Of a stretch of DNA of 64,000 nt, positions 1 to 9,623 are shown piece after piece. Source of the stretch: a virus; the IMG/VR virus record IMGVR_UViG_3300044971_001477, positions 1 to 64,000 of that record; one strand, 5' to 3'. The stretch's first letter is position 1. Each line of letters starts with the position of its first letter. Position numbers and translations under genes: made by a program. The notes under the pieces were generated by a model. The model saw nothing but the letters and a program-made list of their open reading frames with translations, had not been told where the DNA came from and searched no databases.

Positions 1-2467
1 TTCCTGAAGAACCACTTGTTCCGTCAATACCACTTGAACCTGAAGTTCCTGAGCTACCGCTAGTTCCACTTGAACCACTAGTTCCACTTGAACCTGAAGT
101 TCCCGAAGAACCACTTGTTCCGTCTATACCGCTAGAACCTGAAGTCCCTGATGAACCACTTGTTCCATCAATACCACTTGAACCTGATGTTCCCGAAGAA
201 CCACTTGTTCCGCTTGATCCTGAAGTTCCCGAAGAACCTGATGTTCCACTTGATCCTGATGTTCCTGAAGTTCCTGATGAACCCGAAGTTCCTGAAGAAC
301 CCGAAGTTCCTGATGAACCACTTGTTCCGCTAGTTCCTGAACTTCCACTTGTACCATCTATACCACTTGAACCTGATGTTCCTGAAGAACCACTTGAACC
401 TGATGTACCATCTGTACCTGAACTACCACTAGTTCCTGAAGATCCACTTGTTCCACTTGAACCTGATGTTCCTGATGAACCCGAAGTCCCTGATAAACCC
501 GAAGTCCCACTTGAACCTGATGTTCCATCTATACCGCTAGAACCTGAAGTCCCTGATGAACCACTTGTTCCATCAATACCACTTGAACCTGATGTTCCCG
601 AAGAACCACTTGTTCCGCTTGATCCTGAAGTTCCCGAAGAACCTGATGTTCCACTTGATCCTGATGTTCCTGAAGTTCCTGATGAACCACTTGTTCCGCT
701 AGTTCCTGAACTTCCACTTGTACCATCCGTACCACTTGAACCTGATGTTCCTGAAGAACCACTTGTACCATCTATACCACTTGATCCTGATGTTCCACTT
801 GAACCTGATGTACCTGAACTACCTGATGTTCCTGAAGTTCCTGATGAACCACTTGTTCCGCTAGTTCCTGAACTTCCACTTGTACCATCTATACCACTTG
901 ATCCTGAAGTTCCCGAAGAACCACTTGTACCATCTATTCCTGAACTACCACTAGTTCCTGAAGAACCACTTGTACCATCCGTACCACTTGAACCTGATGT
1001 TCCACTTGAACCTGATGTTCCACTTGAACCAGATGTTCCCGAAGAACCACTTGTTCCGCTTGATCCTGAAGTTCCCGAAGAACCACTTGTACCATCCGTA
1101 CCACTTGAACCTGATGTTCCTGAAGAACCACTTGTACCATCTATACCACTTGATCCTGATGTTCCACTTGAACCTGATGTACCTGAACTTCCTGATGTTC
1201 CTGAGCTACCACTAGTTCCTGATGTACCACTTGAGCCTGATGTTCCAGAAGAACCACTTGTACCATCTATACCTGAGCTACCACTAGTTCCTGATGAACC
1301 ACTTGTACCATCTATTCCACTTGAACCGCTAGTACCTGAAGAACCACTTGTTCCGTCAGTTCCTGAGCTACCACTAGTTCCCGAAGAACCACTAGTGCCA
1401 CTTGTTCCGCTAGTACCACTTGATCCTGATGTTCCACTTGAACCGCTTGTACCATCTGTGCCTGAACTTCCTGATGTACCATCTGTACCACTTGAACCTG
1501 AAGTTCCTGAAGAACCACTTGTTCCATCTATTCCACTTGAACCTGACGTGCCTGAACTTCCGCTAGTACCTGAAGAACCGCTAGTTCCGTCTGTTCCTGA
1601 GCTACCACTAGTCCCTGAAGAACCACTTGTACCATCCGTACCACTTGAACCTGAAGTGCCATCGGTTCCTGAACTTCCTGATGTACCATCCGTACCACTT
1701 GAACCTGATGTTCCCGAACTACCTGATGTACCATCTATACCTGAACTACCGCTAGTTCCTGAAGAACCACTTGTACCATCTGTTCCTGAAGAACCGCTTG
1801 TACCATCTATACCTGAACTACCACTAGTTCCTGAAGAACCACTTGTGCCGTCTGTTCCTGAACTTCCTGATGTTCCATCTGTTCCTGAAGAACCACTTGT
1901 TCCTGAAGAACCTGAAGTTCCGCTAGTACCTGATGTTCCTGAAGAACCACTTGTACCATCTATTCCACTTGAACCACTTGTACCATCTATTCCACTTGAA
2001 CCTGATGTTCCGTTTATACCTGAACTACCGCTAGTTCCTGAAGAACCACTAGTTCCACTTGTTCCTGAAGTACCACTTGAACCTGATGTTCCGTTTATAC
2101 CTGAACTACCACTAGTTCCACTTGAACCTGAAGTACCATCTATTCCACTTGAACCGCTAGTTCCTGAAGAACCACTAGTTCCTGAGGAACCTGAAGTACC
2201 ACTTGTTCCTGATGTTCCGTCTGAACCTGAAGTACCACTTGTTCCTGATGTTCCATCTATACCTGAGCTACCACTAGTTCCTGAAGTACCTGAAGTACCT
2301 GAAGTACCAACACTACCAATAACTGAAGCAAGTTGAGCTAAACTAGCCTTATAAGATGATCCGGCAGGATTTTGAGATGTGTCACCTGTAATGACAATAT
2401 GTACTATATCATTTACAGATATAGTTGGTGCTAATACTCTATCCGTCAGTCTTTGATAATTTGGCAT
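1..2467 (-). CDS. Giant collagen-like (Gly-X-Y) fibre protein, C-terminus outside window
   Basis: Open minus-strand frame from ATG at 2467 through the left edge, 822 codons visible with no stop. The first ~55 residues (MPNYQRLTDRV...) form a short non-repetitive head, probably the virion attachment part. From about residue 57 on, glycine is every third residue in an unbroken run of ~760 residues, mostly GTS and GSS with GID/GTD/GSD triplets. This is a collagen-like triple-helix pattern, known from phage tail fibres and bacterial surface filaments, so a trimeric fibre shaft is likely; the receptor-binding tip would lie outside the window. A late-type element precedes the start by 10 nt, followed by AGAGG. 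Thr and Ser make up most X and Y positions and proline is nearly absent, so stability must come from other contacts or from glycosylation. The fibre role is inferred. Confidence 0.85.
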   Translation of the reverse strand, partial: MPNYQRLTDRVLAPTISVNDIVHIVITGDTSQNPAGSSYKASLAQLASVIGSVGTSGTSGTSGTSGSSGIDGTSGTSGTSGSDGTSGTSGTSGSSGTSGSSGTSGSSGIDGTSGSSGTSGSSGINGTSGSSGTSGTSGTSGSSGTSGSSGINGTSGSSGIDGTSGSSGIDGTSGSSGTSGTSGTSGSSGTSGSSGTDGTSGSSGTDGTSGSSGTSGSSGIDGTSGSSGTDGTSGSSGTSGSSGIDGTSGSSGTSGSSGTDGTSGSSGTDGTSGSSGTDGTSGSSGTSGSSGTDGTSGSSGTSGSSGTSGSSGIDGTSGSSGTSGSSGTDGTSGSSGTDGTSGSSGTSGSSGTSGTSGTSGSSGTSGSSGTDGTSGSSGTSGSSGIDGTSGSSGTSGSSGIDGTSGSSGTSGSSGTSGTSGSSGTSGSSGTSGSSGTSGSSGIDGTSGSSGTSGSSGTDGTSGSSGTSGSSGTSGSSGTSGSSGTSGSSGTSGSSGTDGTSGSSGTSGSSGIDGTSGSSGTSGSSGIDGTSGSSGTSGTSGSSGTSGTSGSSGTSGSSGTSGSSGIDGTSGSSGTSGSSGTDGTSGSSGTSGTSGSSGTSGTSGSSGTSGSSGTSGSSGTSGSSGTSGSSGIDGTSGSSGTSGSSGIDGTSGSSGTSGLSGTSGSSGTSGSSGTSGSSGTSGSSGTDGTSGSSGSSGTSGSSGIDGTSGSSGTSGTSGSSGTSGSSGTSGSSGTSGTSGSSGTSGSSGTSGSSGTSGSSGTSGSSGIDGTSGSSGTSGSSGIDGTSGSSGTSGSSGTSGSSGTSGSSGTSGSSGIDGTSGSSG
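124..357 (-). repeat. Long internal duplication in collagen-like gene, copy 1
   Basis: A stretch of about 234 bp that recurs near-identically at 529-726, 405 bp away. The copies differ mainly by a 36 bp (12-codon) in-frame indel. It is superimposed on the 9-bp Gly-X-Y periodicity and suggests recent unequal recombination within the gene. Confidence 0.8.
529..726 (-). repeat. Long internal duplication in collagen-like gene, copy 2
   Basis: Second copy of the block at 124-357, lacking 36 bp. The reading frame is kept because the indel is a multiple of nine. Part of the same block reappears around 820-890. Confidence 0.8.
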
Positions 2468-2476
2468 CCTCTTTTA

Positions 2477-2486
2477 CTTATAAATA
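2477..2486 (-). promoter_or_regulatory. Putative late promoter element (TATTTATAAG)
   Basis: TATTTATAAG on the coding strand, 10 nt before the ATG of the collagen-like gene. It is one of about 22 copies of this motif upstream of virion and lysis genes. Confidence 0.55.
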
Positions 2487-2498
2487 TTAAAAATTTTA

Positions 2499-2804
2499 TT
2501 ATTGGTCCTCAAAAATATAAATATTTCCATCCATGAATAAGAATACCTCCGCTGATTGGAATATTTTACCCTTGGCATCCCCACAATATATGATTCCAAA
2601 TTCTTCACAACCATTTGCATCAATTATTTTAAGACCAATTGCAGGAACATTATTAAATTGAGATGGTACGTTTAATGTTATTGATGGTGGAATCGGAGTG
2701 TTTATTGTTGCCAAAATTGCACATTGATTACCATAGACATCGCAGACATATAAAACGTAGGGTGCGGTAGCACCTGTTATTCCATCAATTTGTAATATTA
2801 ACAT
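2499..2804 (-). CDS. Small putative virion protein
   Basis: 101 residues, family not recognised. The composition (MLILQIDGITGATAPYVLYV..., Cys residues at CDVYGNQC, NGCEEF and YCGD) resembles the short Cys-containing beta-rich modules in the 1430-residue protein at 3373-7665 and the protein at 32262-32648, so a fibre-associated or decoration role is a reasonable guess. It lies between the collagen-like gene and a TPTP-rich gene, all in one direction. The late-type element TATTTATGG ends 3 nt before the ATG, which would make the transcript leaderless or nearly so. No signal peptide or membrane segment. Confidence 0.6.
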   Translation of the reverse strand: MLILQIDGITGATAPYVLYVCDVYGNQCAILATINTPIPPSITLNVPSQFNNVPAIGLKIIDANGCEEFGIIYCGDAKGKIFQSAEVFLFMDGNIYIFEDQ

Positions 2805-2807
2805 ATA

Positions 2808-2816
2808 CCATAAATA
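2808..2816 (-). promoter_or_regulatory. Putative late promoter element (TATTTATGG)
   Basis: Three nt upstream of the ATG at 2804. Sense-strand copy of the TATTTAT motif. Confidence 0.5.
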
Positions 2817-2837
2817 GTTTGATAATAAAAAAACAAA

Positions 2838-3338
2838 CTACGGTAGTATTGGACAATATCCATTTGTTACCGTTAATGTTGGTGTCCTTGTTGGTTTAGG
2901 CGTTCTACTTGGTGATGGACAACCACACGGATTTGTACACGTAGGGTGAGGTGTGGGAGTTAGTGTTTGAGTCATTGTTTGTGTTACCGTAATTGTTGGT
3001 GTTGGTATACAAACATATTTAGTTTCAGTCGGAGTAACCGTTTGAGTTGGTGTTGGCGTAGGTGTTTTTGTTAATGTTGGTGTAGGTGTTGGTGTAGGAG
3101 TTGGTCTAACAACATTTAATATATTAGGGCAATCACTATCAAGACATTGATCGTTTAATACTAATATAGTATAAGTACCATATATTTCTCTTGGTGGTGT
3201 TAACAACGAAGGGTTAAACGTACAAGGTAAAGTTACATCACCTAAATTAATTACAATATTATCATTGTCAGGTTTAAATATTATATTTGCAACCTCACCA
3301 TCGTAATTAACACTTTGTATTATTATAGTTTGACTCAT
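2838..3338 (-). CDS. Thr-Pro-rich putative fibre/adhesin protein
   Basis: 166 residues. The N-terminal ~80 residues look like a small beta-rich domain; the rest is dominated by Thr-Pro dipeptides (runs such as RPTPTPTPTPTLTKTPTPTP) with scattered Cys (CTNPCGCPSP). Such mucin-like stretches are extended linkers and classic O-glycosylation substrates. The same TPTPT linkers occur in the adjacent 1430-residue protein, so the two probably belong to the same virion appendage. The late-type element TATTTATAGG lies 10 nt before the start, followed by AAGG. No family could be named. Confidence 0.6.
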   Translation of the reverse strand: MSQTIIIQSVNYDGEVANIIFKPDNDNIVINLGDVTLPCTFNPSLLTPPREIYGTYTILVLNDQCLDSDCPNILNVVRPTPTPTPTPTLTKTPTPTPTQTVTPTETKYVCIPTPTITVTQTMTQTLTPTPHPTCTNPCGCPSPSRTPKPTRTPTLTVTNGYCPILP

Positions 3339-3347
3339 CCTTGTTTA

Positions 3348-3357
3348 CCTATAAATA
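3348..3357 (-). promoter_or_regulatory. Putative late promoter element (TATTTATAGG)
   Basis: Upstream of the ATG at 3338 with a 10-nt gap that contains AAGG. Confidence 0.5.
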
Positions 3358-3372
3358 CAATCTGAAATTATT

Positions 3373-6300
3373 TTATAAAAAATAATTCGGATCAACAACA
3401 TGACCACTAGGGTACAATGAATTAACCTCATAAACTAATGTACCAGTAGGGTTAAGATATCTTAATTCATAGTATGTTGGGTTAGTTATATCAGTCAAAA
3501 CTATAAAGTACTGATAGAATGTATTTGTAAAATATTGTGATTCATTTCCAGTTAATATATCAATTTGATTTTCAAACGTCATCCAACTAAAATTACAAGT
3601 TGTTGCGGATAAACTTGGTATAAATGTTAATGGACTACCGGAATATGGTAATGTTCTTGTTGAATAATAAGGAATACTTAATCTAGAATCTCCCAAATAC
3701 GATACCGGTGTTGGTGAATTAATTTCCATTTTATATCTACCGTTAAATGGGTTTTCATATCTTAATGCAATATTTGACGTTTGGTTAATGTTAGGATAAT
3801 TAATTGTTGAGTTAATTGTTGAAGTAATGTCTTCCGCAACAAAATAACAATCATCACAAGTACTTTGTGGATATTGATTTGTTATGGTCGCTAAATTTAT
3901 TGTTAAAATATATGAACCAGGACCACCACTTGGTGTTACAGTTGAACTTGGATGTATATCATACACAAAGGTGTTATATTGACCATCACCGCAAGTACTA
4001 TTAACCGATAAAGGTTCAATATTTTTAAAAGTAATATATTGATAATAATCAATATTAGTTGGAGATGGGGGTGTTGGGGTCCATCCATTTAATAAATTAA
4101 ATTGTGTTTGATATGAGTTATAAAACGCATCTCTATCCGTAATAGATGAACAAGTTATTGTTATTACGGAACCAACTTTTACCACATTTATTGTTTGTCC
4201 AATAGTTGTTTGACAAACATCATCTTCTATAACACCTGTAAAATCACATCCTTGATTAAATGATACGTTAGCAGACATTGTCCCACCATTTAATCCCTGA
4301 TAAAGAGATTGAGGAGTTTGAGTGTAGAATGTTGTATCTAAAGAAGGGTTTGATAATGAGTGCATATATTTGAAGATATCCTCATTTGTTAATCCAGATT
4401 GTGGACACCCTATAATGTTAGCACTAAACGATAATATATCACAAGGAGATATTAATGAGTTTGTAATTGTAGTTTCGTCAATTTTAAATAATGGGTTTGT
4501 TTCTAAACAACTATCACAACTAAAACTTTCTAAACAAGTGAAATATAAATCCCAACTTGTTTGAATAATATTGGAGTTTGGTATCAATTCCAAAATTAAA
4601 TAATCACCATTGTTAATTATAAAATTAGTTAAGTTAATTGGTTTACTATAGTAGGAATTTGAATTATTTGTGGCAATTCGTTTAGGATTTGTGGAAACTC
4701 TATAGTCTGTTCCACCATTAACAGATTGACCAATTTCTAAATATTCAACAACAATTGGATCACTATAATTAGTACCATCTTGGTTTATAAATGTTATTTT
4801 TAATGTGTCAGATACTGTATCCCCCTTAATTGAATATGCAAAATACGGTTGTGTTGGATCCAATTCAAACGTTGTTGATAATGAACCTGGAAGTACTTGA
4901 GATCCTGGTGTTGTTGTGTAAGTTTTTCTACATTTATAATTACCAACTTCTGTGCAGTTCTCACAACTATAAGATAATACCGTAATATTAATATCACTTA
5001 AACAATCTAAATTTGCTTGTGTTGTTCCTTCCGCACCTGTTGATGTATATGTTACTCCGTCAATTACTATTGATTGTAAAACAGGTGTATATTGTCCCGC
5101 AGGTATTGGAGGCGCAAAATTTGATGTTAATGGGTGAGTCACAGTATAAACTGTAAATCCTGGTATTAACGGTCCATATCCACTAACTAATTGTATGTTT
5201 CCTAATGAATCGTACCAATAAATAACATACGATGTTATTGAACCACACCCACCTGTTAAACTACCAACAACTAATTGCCCAATAGTATTTGAACTATATG
5301 TGTCAAATCCTAAACTACATGGTGGTGAACATAAATTTTCACTGTATACCGATGTTGAGGTTGGAGTTGGTGTTGGAGTTATTGTTAGTGTTGGAGTTAT
5401 TGTTAGTGTTGGTGTTGGTATTATAGTTGTAGTAGTTGTTATTAATGGATGAGTTGTAGTTGTTGTTTCAATTTCATATGTGAAATCATTTACATCACAA
5501 ACAAATACATCACAATCAGGACAATCGTAATCAAACATATCAAAAGTACCTTTCAATACGTTAAAGTTATGTTTAACCTCAGCCGATGATAATGGTGTCA
5601 CATACATTCTAAATTGAGATATACCTCCTTCAAATGTTCCACCAAAATTTTGTTCCAATAAAATATTTGTTTTCATTCCCGCAAATGTTGTTCCACTAAG
5701 AATATTCACAGGGAATAATTCAGGATCCTGAATATAATTGTTATAAGGATAAGTTGTTGATGAGAAAGTTAAGTTCTCATGTAGTCCTTGAGTACCCCCA
5801 CCCCACGAAATGTTGAATGGAACCCCAAGTTGTCTTTCTTTATCTGTATTAAGTGCTCTTGGAATAATTTCTTCAAAGTCTTCAATAGTGTAAAATGGTT
5901 TACCATTAACATAGATTCTTAATCTACCCATTCTATATTTTTTATCATCCAACCATTTTTGATTTAGATTAACAAGTTCAACCATTTCAGGTTCCTTTTT
6001 ACCATTAGTAATTGGAACGGTAATTAATTTTGTTGTGTCATTTGCAAGTGAATCAAGATATTCACGTTTTGTGATATCATCTAACCCACCTCTATATTTT
6101 AAATCACAAGTATCTAAATATGTATACCTACTCCATACAACATTAATATTAACCCATTTCTCTACATCAAAGAATGGGGCACATTTGTCAACACAATAAT
6201 CGTATATACCATTTGGTGAACAATATTCGGATATAGTATAACCCGTTACATAAGTTTGACCGGTAATACAAGTTCCTGATGTTTGGCAATCACCTGTAAT

Positions 6301-7665
6301 TTTTAATACTTTAACACCAATCTTTGGATTTTTTGGATCACCACATAATTTTAATGAGAACGCATTTGATAAAGAATCAAATAAAGGATCTTTTTCACAA
6401 GTATCTTCTATTGAAGTATATCCTGTTGTTGAACAATCAAGACAATCATAACAAGTCTCACAACCCGCACAACTTGGTGTACACACAGGTGGTAATAAAC
6501 AATTCTCAACAGTTAGTGTTGGAGTAAATGATGGTGTTGGTGTAGGTGTGCAATAACAACCCTGTTCTACCGTTGGTGTTGGAGTTGGTGTTGGTGTAAC
6601 AAAAATTGTAGGACAAATATGTGTCTGACATTCCCAACCACAAGTGTCACATCGTTCTTCACCACAATTACAACCACAAGTTAATTTTTTATCTTTATCT
6701 CCACCACATAAATTACAACCATAATTTAAATGGTTATCGTGTTTATTATCAACGGATCTTGGTGGGTAAACGTAAATACATCTACTATTATTAGTGTAAG
6801 TGTTACAACACGCACAAGTTTCAACTTTTGTTAAACCAGATGTGACTCTTGTGTATCCTGTAAAACAATTTGGTGAACCATCTGCGTGGTGATAAAATTT
6901 ATTTTCAGCTCTTGTACCAAAATAAAAAAATGTGTTTTTATTATCGGGATATATTTCATTTAATGTTGTCTCATCAGGATCAGGAAAATATTGATCAATC
7001 AATCTAGGTTTAATTACCATTTCAACTGACCAACCTTTATTCATTCTCTCAGGGAAAATGTCATAATCATACCCAAATAGTTTGTAGAATCCTTGATAAA
7101 AACCACCATATAATTCGTGATATTTACCAAAAGTTGGGTCTGTCTTACTAACAACCTCATATAAAGTTGTTTTTGGTATTCCCGAAAACCTATGATTAGT
7201 TTCAGTATAACCGGTAACTTGAAACATTTTTAATCTTCTATCAAAATGTAATCTATCAAATTTTAAACTATCATCATATAAACCATTTGTAAAATAAATT
7301 GTTTCTCCTGACATTTTTGTTACCAACCCATTATCAATACCAGTTAAACCAATATCACAAGCCGTTGATGATGAAAAACAAGTTAAATCTAAATTTTTTG
7401 GGTTATAGTAGTTTTGTGATACAAAAACATTATTGGTGTTATAATTTTTATAGGTTAGCGTTAAATCTTGTGCGCTTAATGGGTCACTAATATTAAAATT
7501 AATTGGTAAACGATCACCATATGTTTGGGCAATTAAAAACGGAGAAAAAATAACTTCTTGATTATAATCTTTTTCATCAGAAGTCAACGACATATCCATA
7601 CTATCGGACTCAAGATTTATCCTGTACTTCTTATAAACATATTGATTAATATTTTGTTCCGCCAT
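3373..7665 (-). CDS. Large modular fibre protein with lectin-like (ConA/LamG) domain and TPTP linkers
   Basis: 1430 residues, the longest complete gene here. The N-terminal part (~1-330) is followed by a Cys-rich stretch and a TPTPTPT linker (~350-390). A segment around 510-700 has features of a concanavalin A/LamG-like fold: WVNINVVWSRYTY, LRIYVNGKPFYTIEDFEE and FEGGISQFRMYVTPLSSAEV. A second linker (TPTLTITPTLTITPTPTPTS) follows, and the C-terminal half is beta-rich with Cys pairs. In phages such proteins are usually tail fibre or whisker components that bind glycans. No signal peptide. The late-type element TATTTATTAA lies 9 nt upstream. The lectin-like call is motif recognition, not alignment. 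Confidence 0.65.
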   Translation of the reverse strand: MAEQNINQYVYKKYRINLESDSMDMSLTSDEKDYNQEVIFSPFLIAQTYGDRLPINFNISDPLSAQDLTLTYKNYNTNNVFVSQNYYNPKNLDLTCFSSSTACDIGLTGIDNGLVTKMSGETIYFTNGLYDDSLKFDRLHFDRRLKMFQVTGYTETNHRFSGIPKTTLYEVVSKTDPTFGKYHELYGGFYQGFYKLFGYDYDIFPERMNKGWSVEMVIKPRLIDQYFPDPDETTLNEIYPDNKNTFFYFGTRAENKFYHHADGSPNCFTGYTRVTSGLTKVETCACCNTYTNNSRCIYVYPPRSVDNKHDNHLNYGCNLCGGDKDKKLTCGCNCGEERCDTCGWECQTHICPTIFVTPTPTPTPTVEQGCYCTPTPTPSFTPTLTVENCLLPPVCTPSCAGCETCYDCLDCSTTGYTSIEDTCEKDPLFDSLSNAFSLKLCGDPKNPKIGVKVLKITGDCQTSGTCITGQTYVTGYTISEYCSPNGIYDYCVDKCAPFFDVEKWVNINVVWSRYTYLDTCDLKYRGGLDDITKREYLDSLANDTTKLITVPITNGKKEPEMVELVNLNQKWLDDKKYRMGRLRIYVNGKPFYTIEDFEEIIPRALNTDKERQLGVPFNISWGGGTQGLHENLTFSSTTYPYNNYIQDPELFPVNILSGTTFAGMKTNILLEQNFGGTFEGGISQFRMYVTPLSSAEVKHNFNVLKGTFDMFDYDCPDCDVFVCDVNDFTYEIETTTTTHPLITTTTTIIPTPTLTITPTLTITPTPTPTSTSVYSENLCSPPCSLGFDTYSSNTIGQLVVGSLTGGCGSITSYVIYWYDSLGNIQLVSGYGPLIPGFTVYTVTHPLTSNFAPPIPAGQYTPVLQSIVIDGVTYTSTGAEGTTQANLDCLSDINITVLSYSCENCTEVGNYKCRKTYTTTPGSQVLPGSLSTTFELDPTQPYFAYSIKGDTVSDTLKITFINQDGTNYSDPIVVEYLEIGQSVNGGTDYRVSTNPKRIATNNSNSYYSKPINLTNFIINNGDYLILELIPNSNIIQTSWDLYFTCLESFSCDSCLETNPLFKIDETTITNSLISPCDILSFSANIIGCPQSGLTNEDIFKYMHSLSNPSLDTTFYTQTPQSLYQGLNGGTMSANVSFNQGCDFTGVIEDDVCQTTIGQTINVVKVGSVITITCSSITDRDAFYNSYQTQFNLLNGWTPTPPSPTNIDYYQYITFKNIEPLSVNSTCGDGQYNTFVYDIHPSSTVTPSGGPGSYILTINLATITNQYPQSTCDDCYFVAEDITSTINSTINYPNINQTSNIALRYENPFNGRYKMEINSPTPVSYLGDSRLSIPYYSTRTLPYSGSPLTFIPSLSATTCNFSWMTFENQIDILTGNESQYFTNTFYQYFIVLTDITNPTYYELRYLNPTGTLVYEVNSLYPSGHVVDPNYFL

Positions 7666-7673
7666 TCTTTTTA

Positions 7674-7683
7674 TTAATAAATA
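7674..7683 (-). promoter_or_regulatory. Putative late promoter element (TATTTATTAA)
   Basis: Upstream of the ATG at 7665. It forms a divergent pair with the plus-strand element at 7697. Confidence 0.5.
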
Positions 7684-7696
7684 CCATAAATGAAAG

Positions 7697-7705
7697 TATT
7701 TATAT
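7697..7705 (+). promoter_or_regulatory. Putative late promoter element (TATTTATAT), rightward
   Basis: Motif copy on the plus strand about 83 nt before the preferred start at 7789. Because it overlaps the possible upstream ATG at 7690, it argues against using that start. Confidence 0.45.
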
Positions 7706-7788
7706 TAAAAAAAGTTTTTATGATTAACTTTAATACAGAATATTTTAAAAAACCATATTATTTCTTTCTGAAAGACAAAGGAGATAAA

Positions 7789-8871
7789 ATGTCATTGTAT
7801 TACTCAGTTTCAGAAAATTTAAATGAGGCTAAACAAATAGATAGTAGAATGGATTTTGATAAATCAGAAGAAAAAAATATTAAAACTTTTATTAGTGTAA
7901 TACTATCTGAAGGTAAAAAAATGAGTACTGGTGAAATTACAGGTCGTTTAAAGAAATATAAAGATGGTATTACTAAAGAATTTAAAGAAACAAAATTATT
8001 AATTAAAATTATTTTGTCTTCAGCAAAAAATTATATAAAAGATAAAGATTTTGAATTATCAAAAGAAGAAAAAGATTTTATTAAAGACCAATCTGGTGAT
8101 ATTGCTAAGTTAATTCCATTAATTGTTTTACAACTATTACCGGGATCAACATTGGCAACACCATTTATAATTGAGTTTGGGAAAAAATTAGGAATTAAAA
8201 TGAATAGTAAAATTCCTGAAAAATATAAAGAAAAAGAAATTGAGGGTGAGGGTGAGTTAGCAGAATTTGTTGATGCCGATGGTACATTATTAGGATCAAA
8301 TATTCCAATGTTAGACCAACAAATGCATCCACACAAAACATTAGATCAAACGATTAAAATGGCAAGAGCAAATCAATGGCCTTATTTTAAACGTTATTAT
8401 GGTGAATCTATAGAAAATAATATTAAAAATTTACTTGATGAGGTTGATCAATCTGAATCATTTGGATTTGAAGAAACTGAAGATGTTTCAACTTACGATG
8501 AGGCAGATGAAATTTTCAAAGATGAGTTAGGTGTTGAGGATGATATGGAACGTGAAGAAAGAGTTAAACGTTTAGGTTTTGATAGAAACTTAGATAAACA
8601 ACTTAAGAACGAAAAGAAAAAAGGAATGTGTAGAAATTGTTTTACTAAAAGACGATTGTCTGAATTAGAAAAACAAAAAATGACAGATCTTATTGATGAA
8701 ATATTAGTAAAGAAAAAGAAAAAAACTAACGATGTAGTACCTAAAGATGACTCTGAAGATTCTCCCGTTAGTAAAATATTAATAAGAAATATTGAATCTA
8801 TTAAAAAAATTGCAGACAAAGAAGGTATTAGTATTAATAAATTAATCAAACATTTAAAAGAAGGTGAATAA
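7789..8871 (+). CDS. LETM1-like or unknown protein with Lys/Glu-rich tail
   Basis: 360 residues from the ATG at 7789. That start is chosen because it follows AAAGGAG, one of few clear Shine-Dalgarno sites in the window; in-frame ATGs at 7690 and 7720 lie on top of or next to a promoter-like element. Residues ~100-140 (KEEKDFIKDQSGDIAKLIPL then LLPGSTLATPFIIE) resemble the hydrophobic LETM1-type core, though a true membrane role is uncertain. The C-terminal half is highly charged and contains a CRNCFTKRR segment. The gene opens a rightward series of small genes that overlap by a few bases. Function unknown. Confidence 0.6.
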   Translation: MSLYYSVSENLNEAKQIDSRMDFDKSEEKNIKTFISVILSEGKKMSTGEITGRLKKYKDGITKEFKETKLLIKIILSSAKNYIKDKDFELSKEEKDFIKDQSGDIAKLIPLIVLQLLPGSTLATPFIIEFGKKLGIKMNSKIPEKYKEKEIEGEGELAEFVDADGTLLGSNIPMLDQQMHPHKTLDQTIKMARANQWPYFKRYYGESIENNIKNLLDEVDQSESFGFEETEDVSTYDEADEIFKDELGVEDDMEREERVKRLGFDRNLDKQLKNEKKKGMCRNCFTKRRLSELEKQKMTDLIDEILVKKKKKTNDVVPKDDSEDSPVSKILIRNIESIKKIADKEGISINKLIKHLKEGE

Positions 8872-9334
8872 AAATTTATATGGTAAATTGATTTCATTAC
8901 CGAAAGAAATTACCGAATACTTAGGTAAGTGTTTTGATTATATACCAAATTCAGATCCATCAATTGAAGGTCATAAACGTAATATTGATTTACGAGATAA
9001 AGGTCATGTTTCTTACCAACAATTAGGTAGAATGAAAAATTGGTTTGATAATTATGATGGTGATGGTACTGACGCACCTTTTATATTAAATGGTGGTGAA
9101 TACGTAAAAAATTGGACTAATGACACAATCACTCAATTAAGAAAGGGTGATGAGCAAAATACTGAGGTACATAGAGATTATATGCCATCTGACGTTAATC
9201 AAGATTTAGTTGATGATATGGGTTGGTTGGCAGATATGAATAGACCATCAAAAGAACATAGTTCTACTAATGATGATATAAAAATAACAGAAGCCCTAAA
9301 AAGGATAAACGACATAATGAAAAAAATAATTTAA
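8864..9334 (+). CDS. Hypothetical protein (GTG start)
   Basis: 156 residues, starting at a GTG that overlaps the TAA of the preceding gene by 8 nt, a translational-coupling arrangement. Soluble and acidic; it begins LYGKLISLPKEITEYLGKCF and contains a DNYDGDGTDAPF segment that looks like a calcium-loop type sequence without a clear EF-hand. No family recognised. Co-transcribed with its neighbours and probably part of a small set of conserved phage proteins. Confidence 0.6.
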   Translation: MNKNLYGKLISLPKEITEYLGKCFDYIPNSDPSIEGHKRNIDLRDKGHVSYQQLGRMKNWFDNYDGDGTDAPFILNGGEYVKNWTNDTITQLRKGDEQNTEVHRDYMPSDVNQDLVDDMGWLADMNRPSKEHSSTNDDIKITEALKRINDIMKKII

Positions 9335-9335
9335 T

Positions 9336-9623
9336 ATGGCAACAAGTGAAAGATTAGATTTTAGTCAACCTAATAATGAATTAGGACAAATCGCTGAACA
9401 ACAAAGACAAAAGTTAATCCCAAAAAACGATTACAAGTCGGTTAACCCTTATTCCTCAACTAACAAAGATGCAATATCTGATGGTGATGAATTTGGTAAA
9501 GGTACAGGAGTATTTTTGGATACCGCCAATGGTGGTTCATCTGTGGATACAATTGAACGTATTAGTGAGATAAAAATTAATGAATATCAAAAAAACAAAC
9601 CTTACACAACTCCGTCAGCATAA
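9336..9623 (+). CDS. Hypothetical small protein
   Basis: 95 residues, hydrophilic, rich in Asn, Ser and Gln, likely disordered in the first half (NNELGQIAEQQRQKLIPKND). The stop codon shares a base with the start of the next gene, so the genes are coupled. No domain recognised. Confidence 0.6.
   Translation: MATSERLDFSQPNNELGQIAEQQRQKLIPKNDYKSVNPYSSTNKDAISDGDEFGKGTGVFLDTANGGSSVDTIERISEIKINEYQKNKPYTTPSA

Noticed and set aside
1395-2336. Plus-strand frame encoding a PLVPEEP-type repeat protein (313 codons)
   Set aside because: It is the antisense of the Gly-X-Y gene; its periodicity is a by-product of the 9-bp repeat and it has no promoter or natural domain.
1-2336. CRISPR-like repeat array
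   Set aside because: The repeats are contiguous, short and in frame with Gly every third codon; there are no unique spacers of uniform length.
8493-8897. 134-codon minus-strand frame
   Set aside because: Overlaps the 360-residue plus-strand gene throughout and is Ser/Phe-rich in the way of antisense AT-rich sequence.
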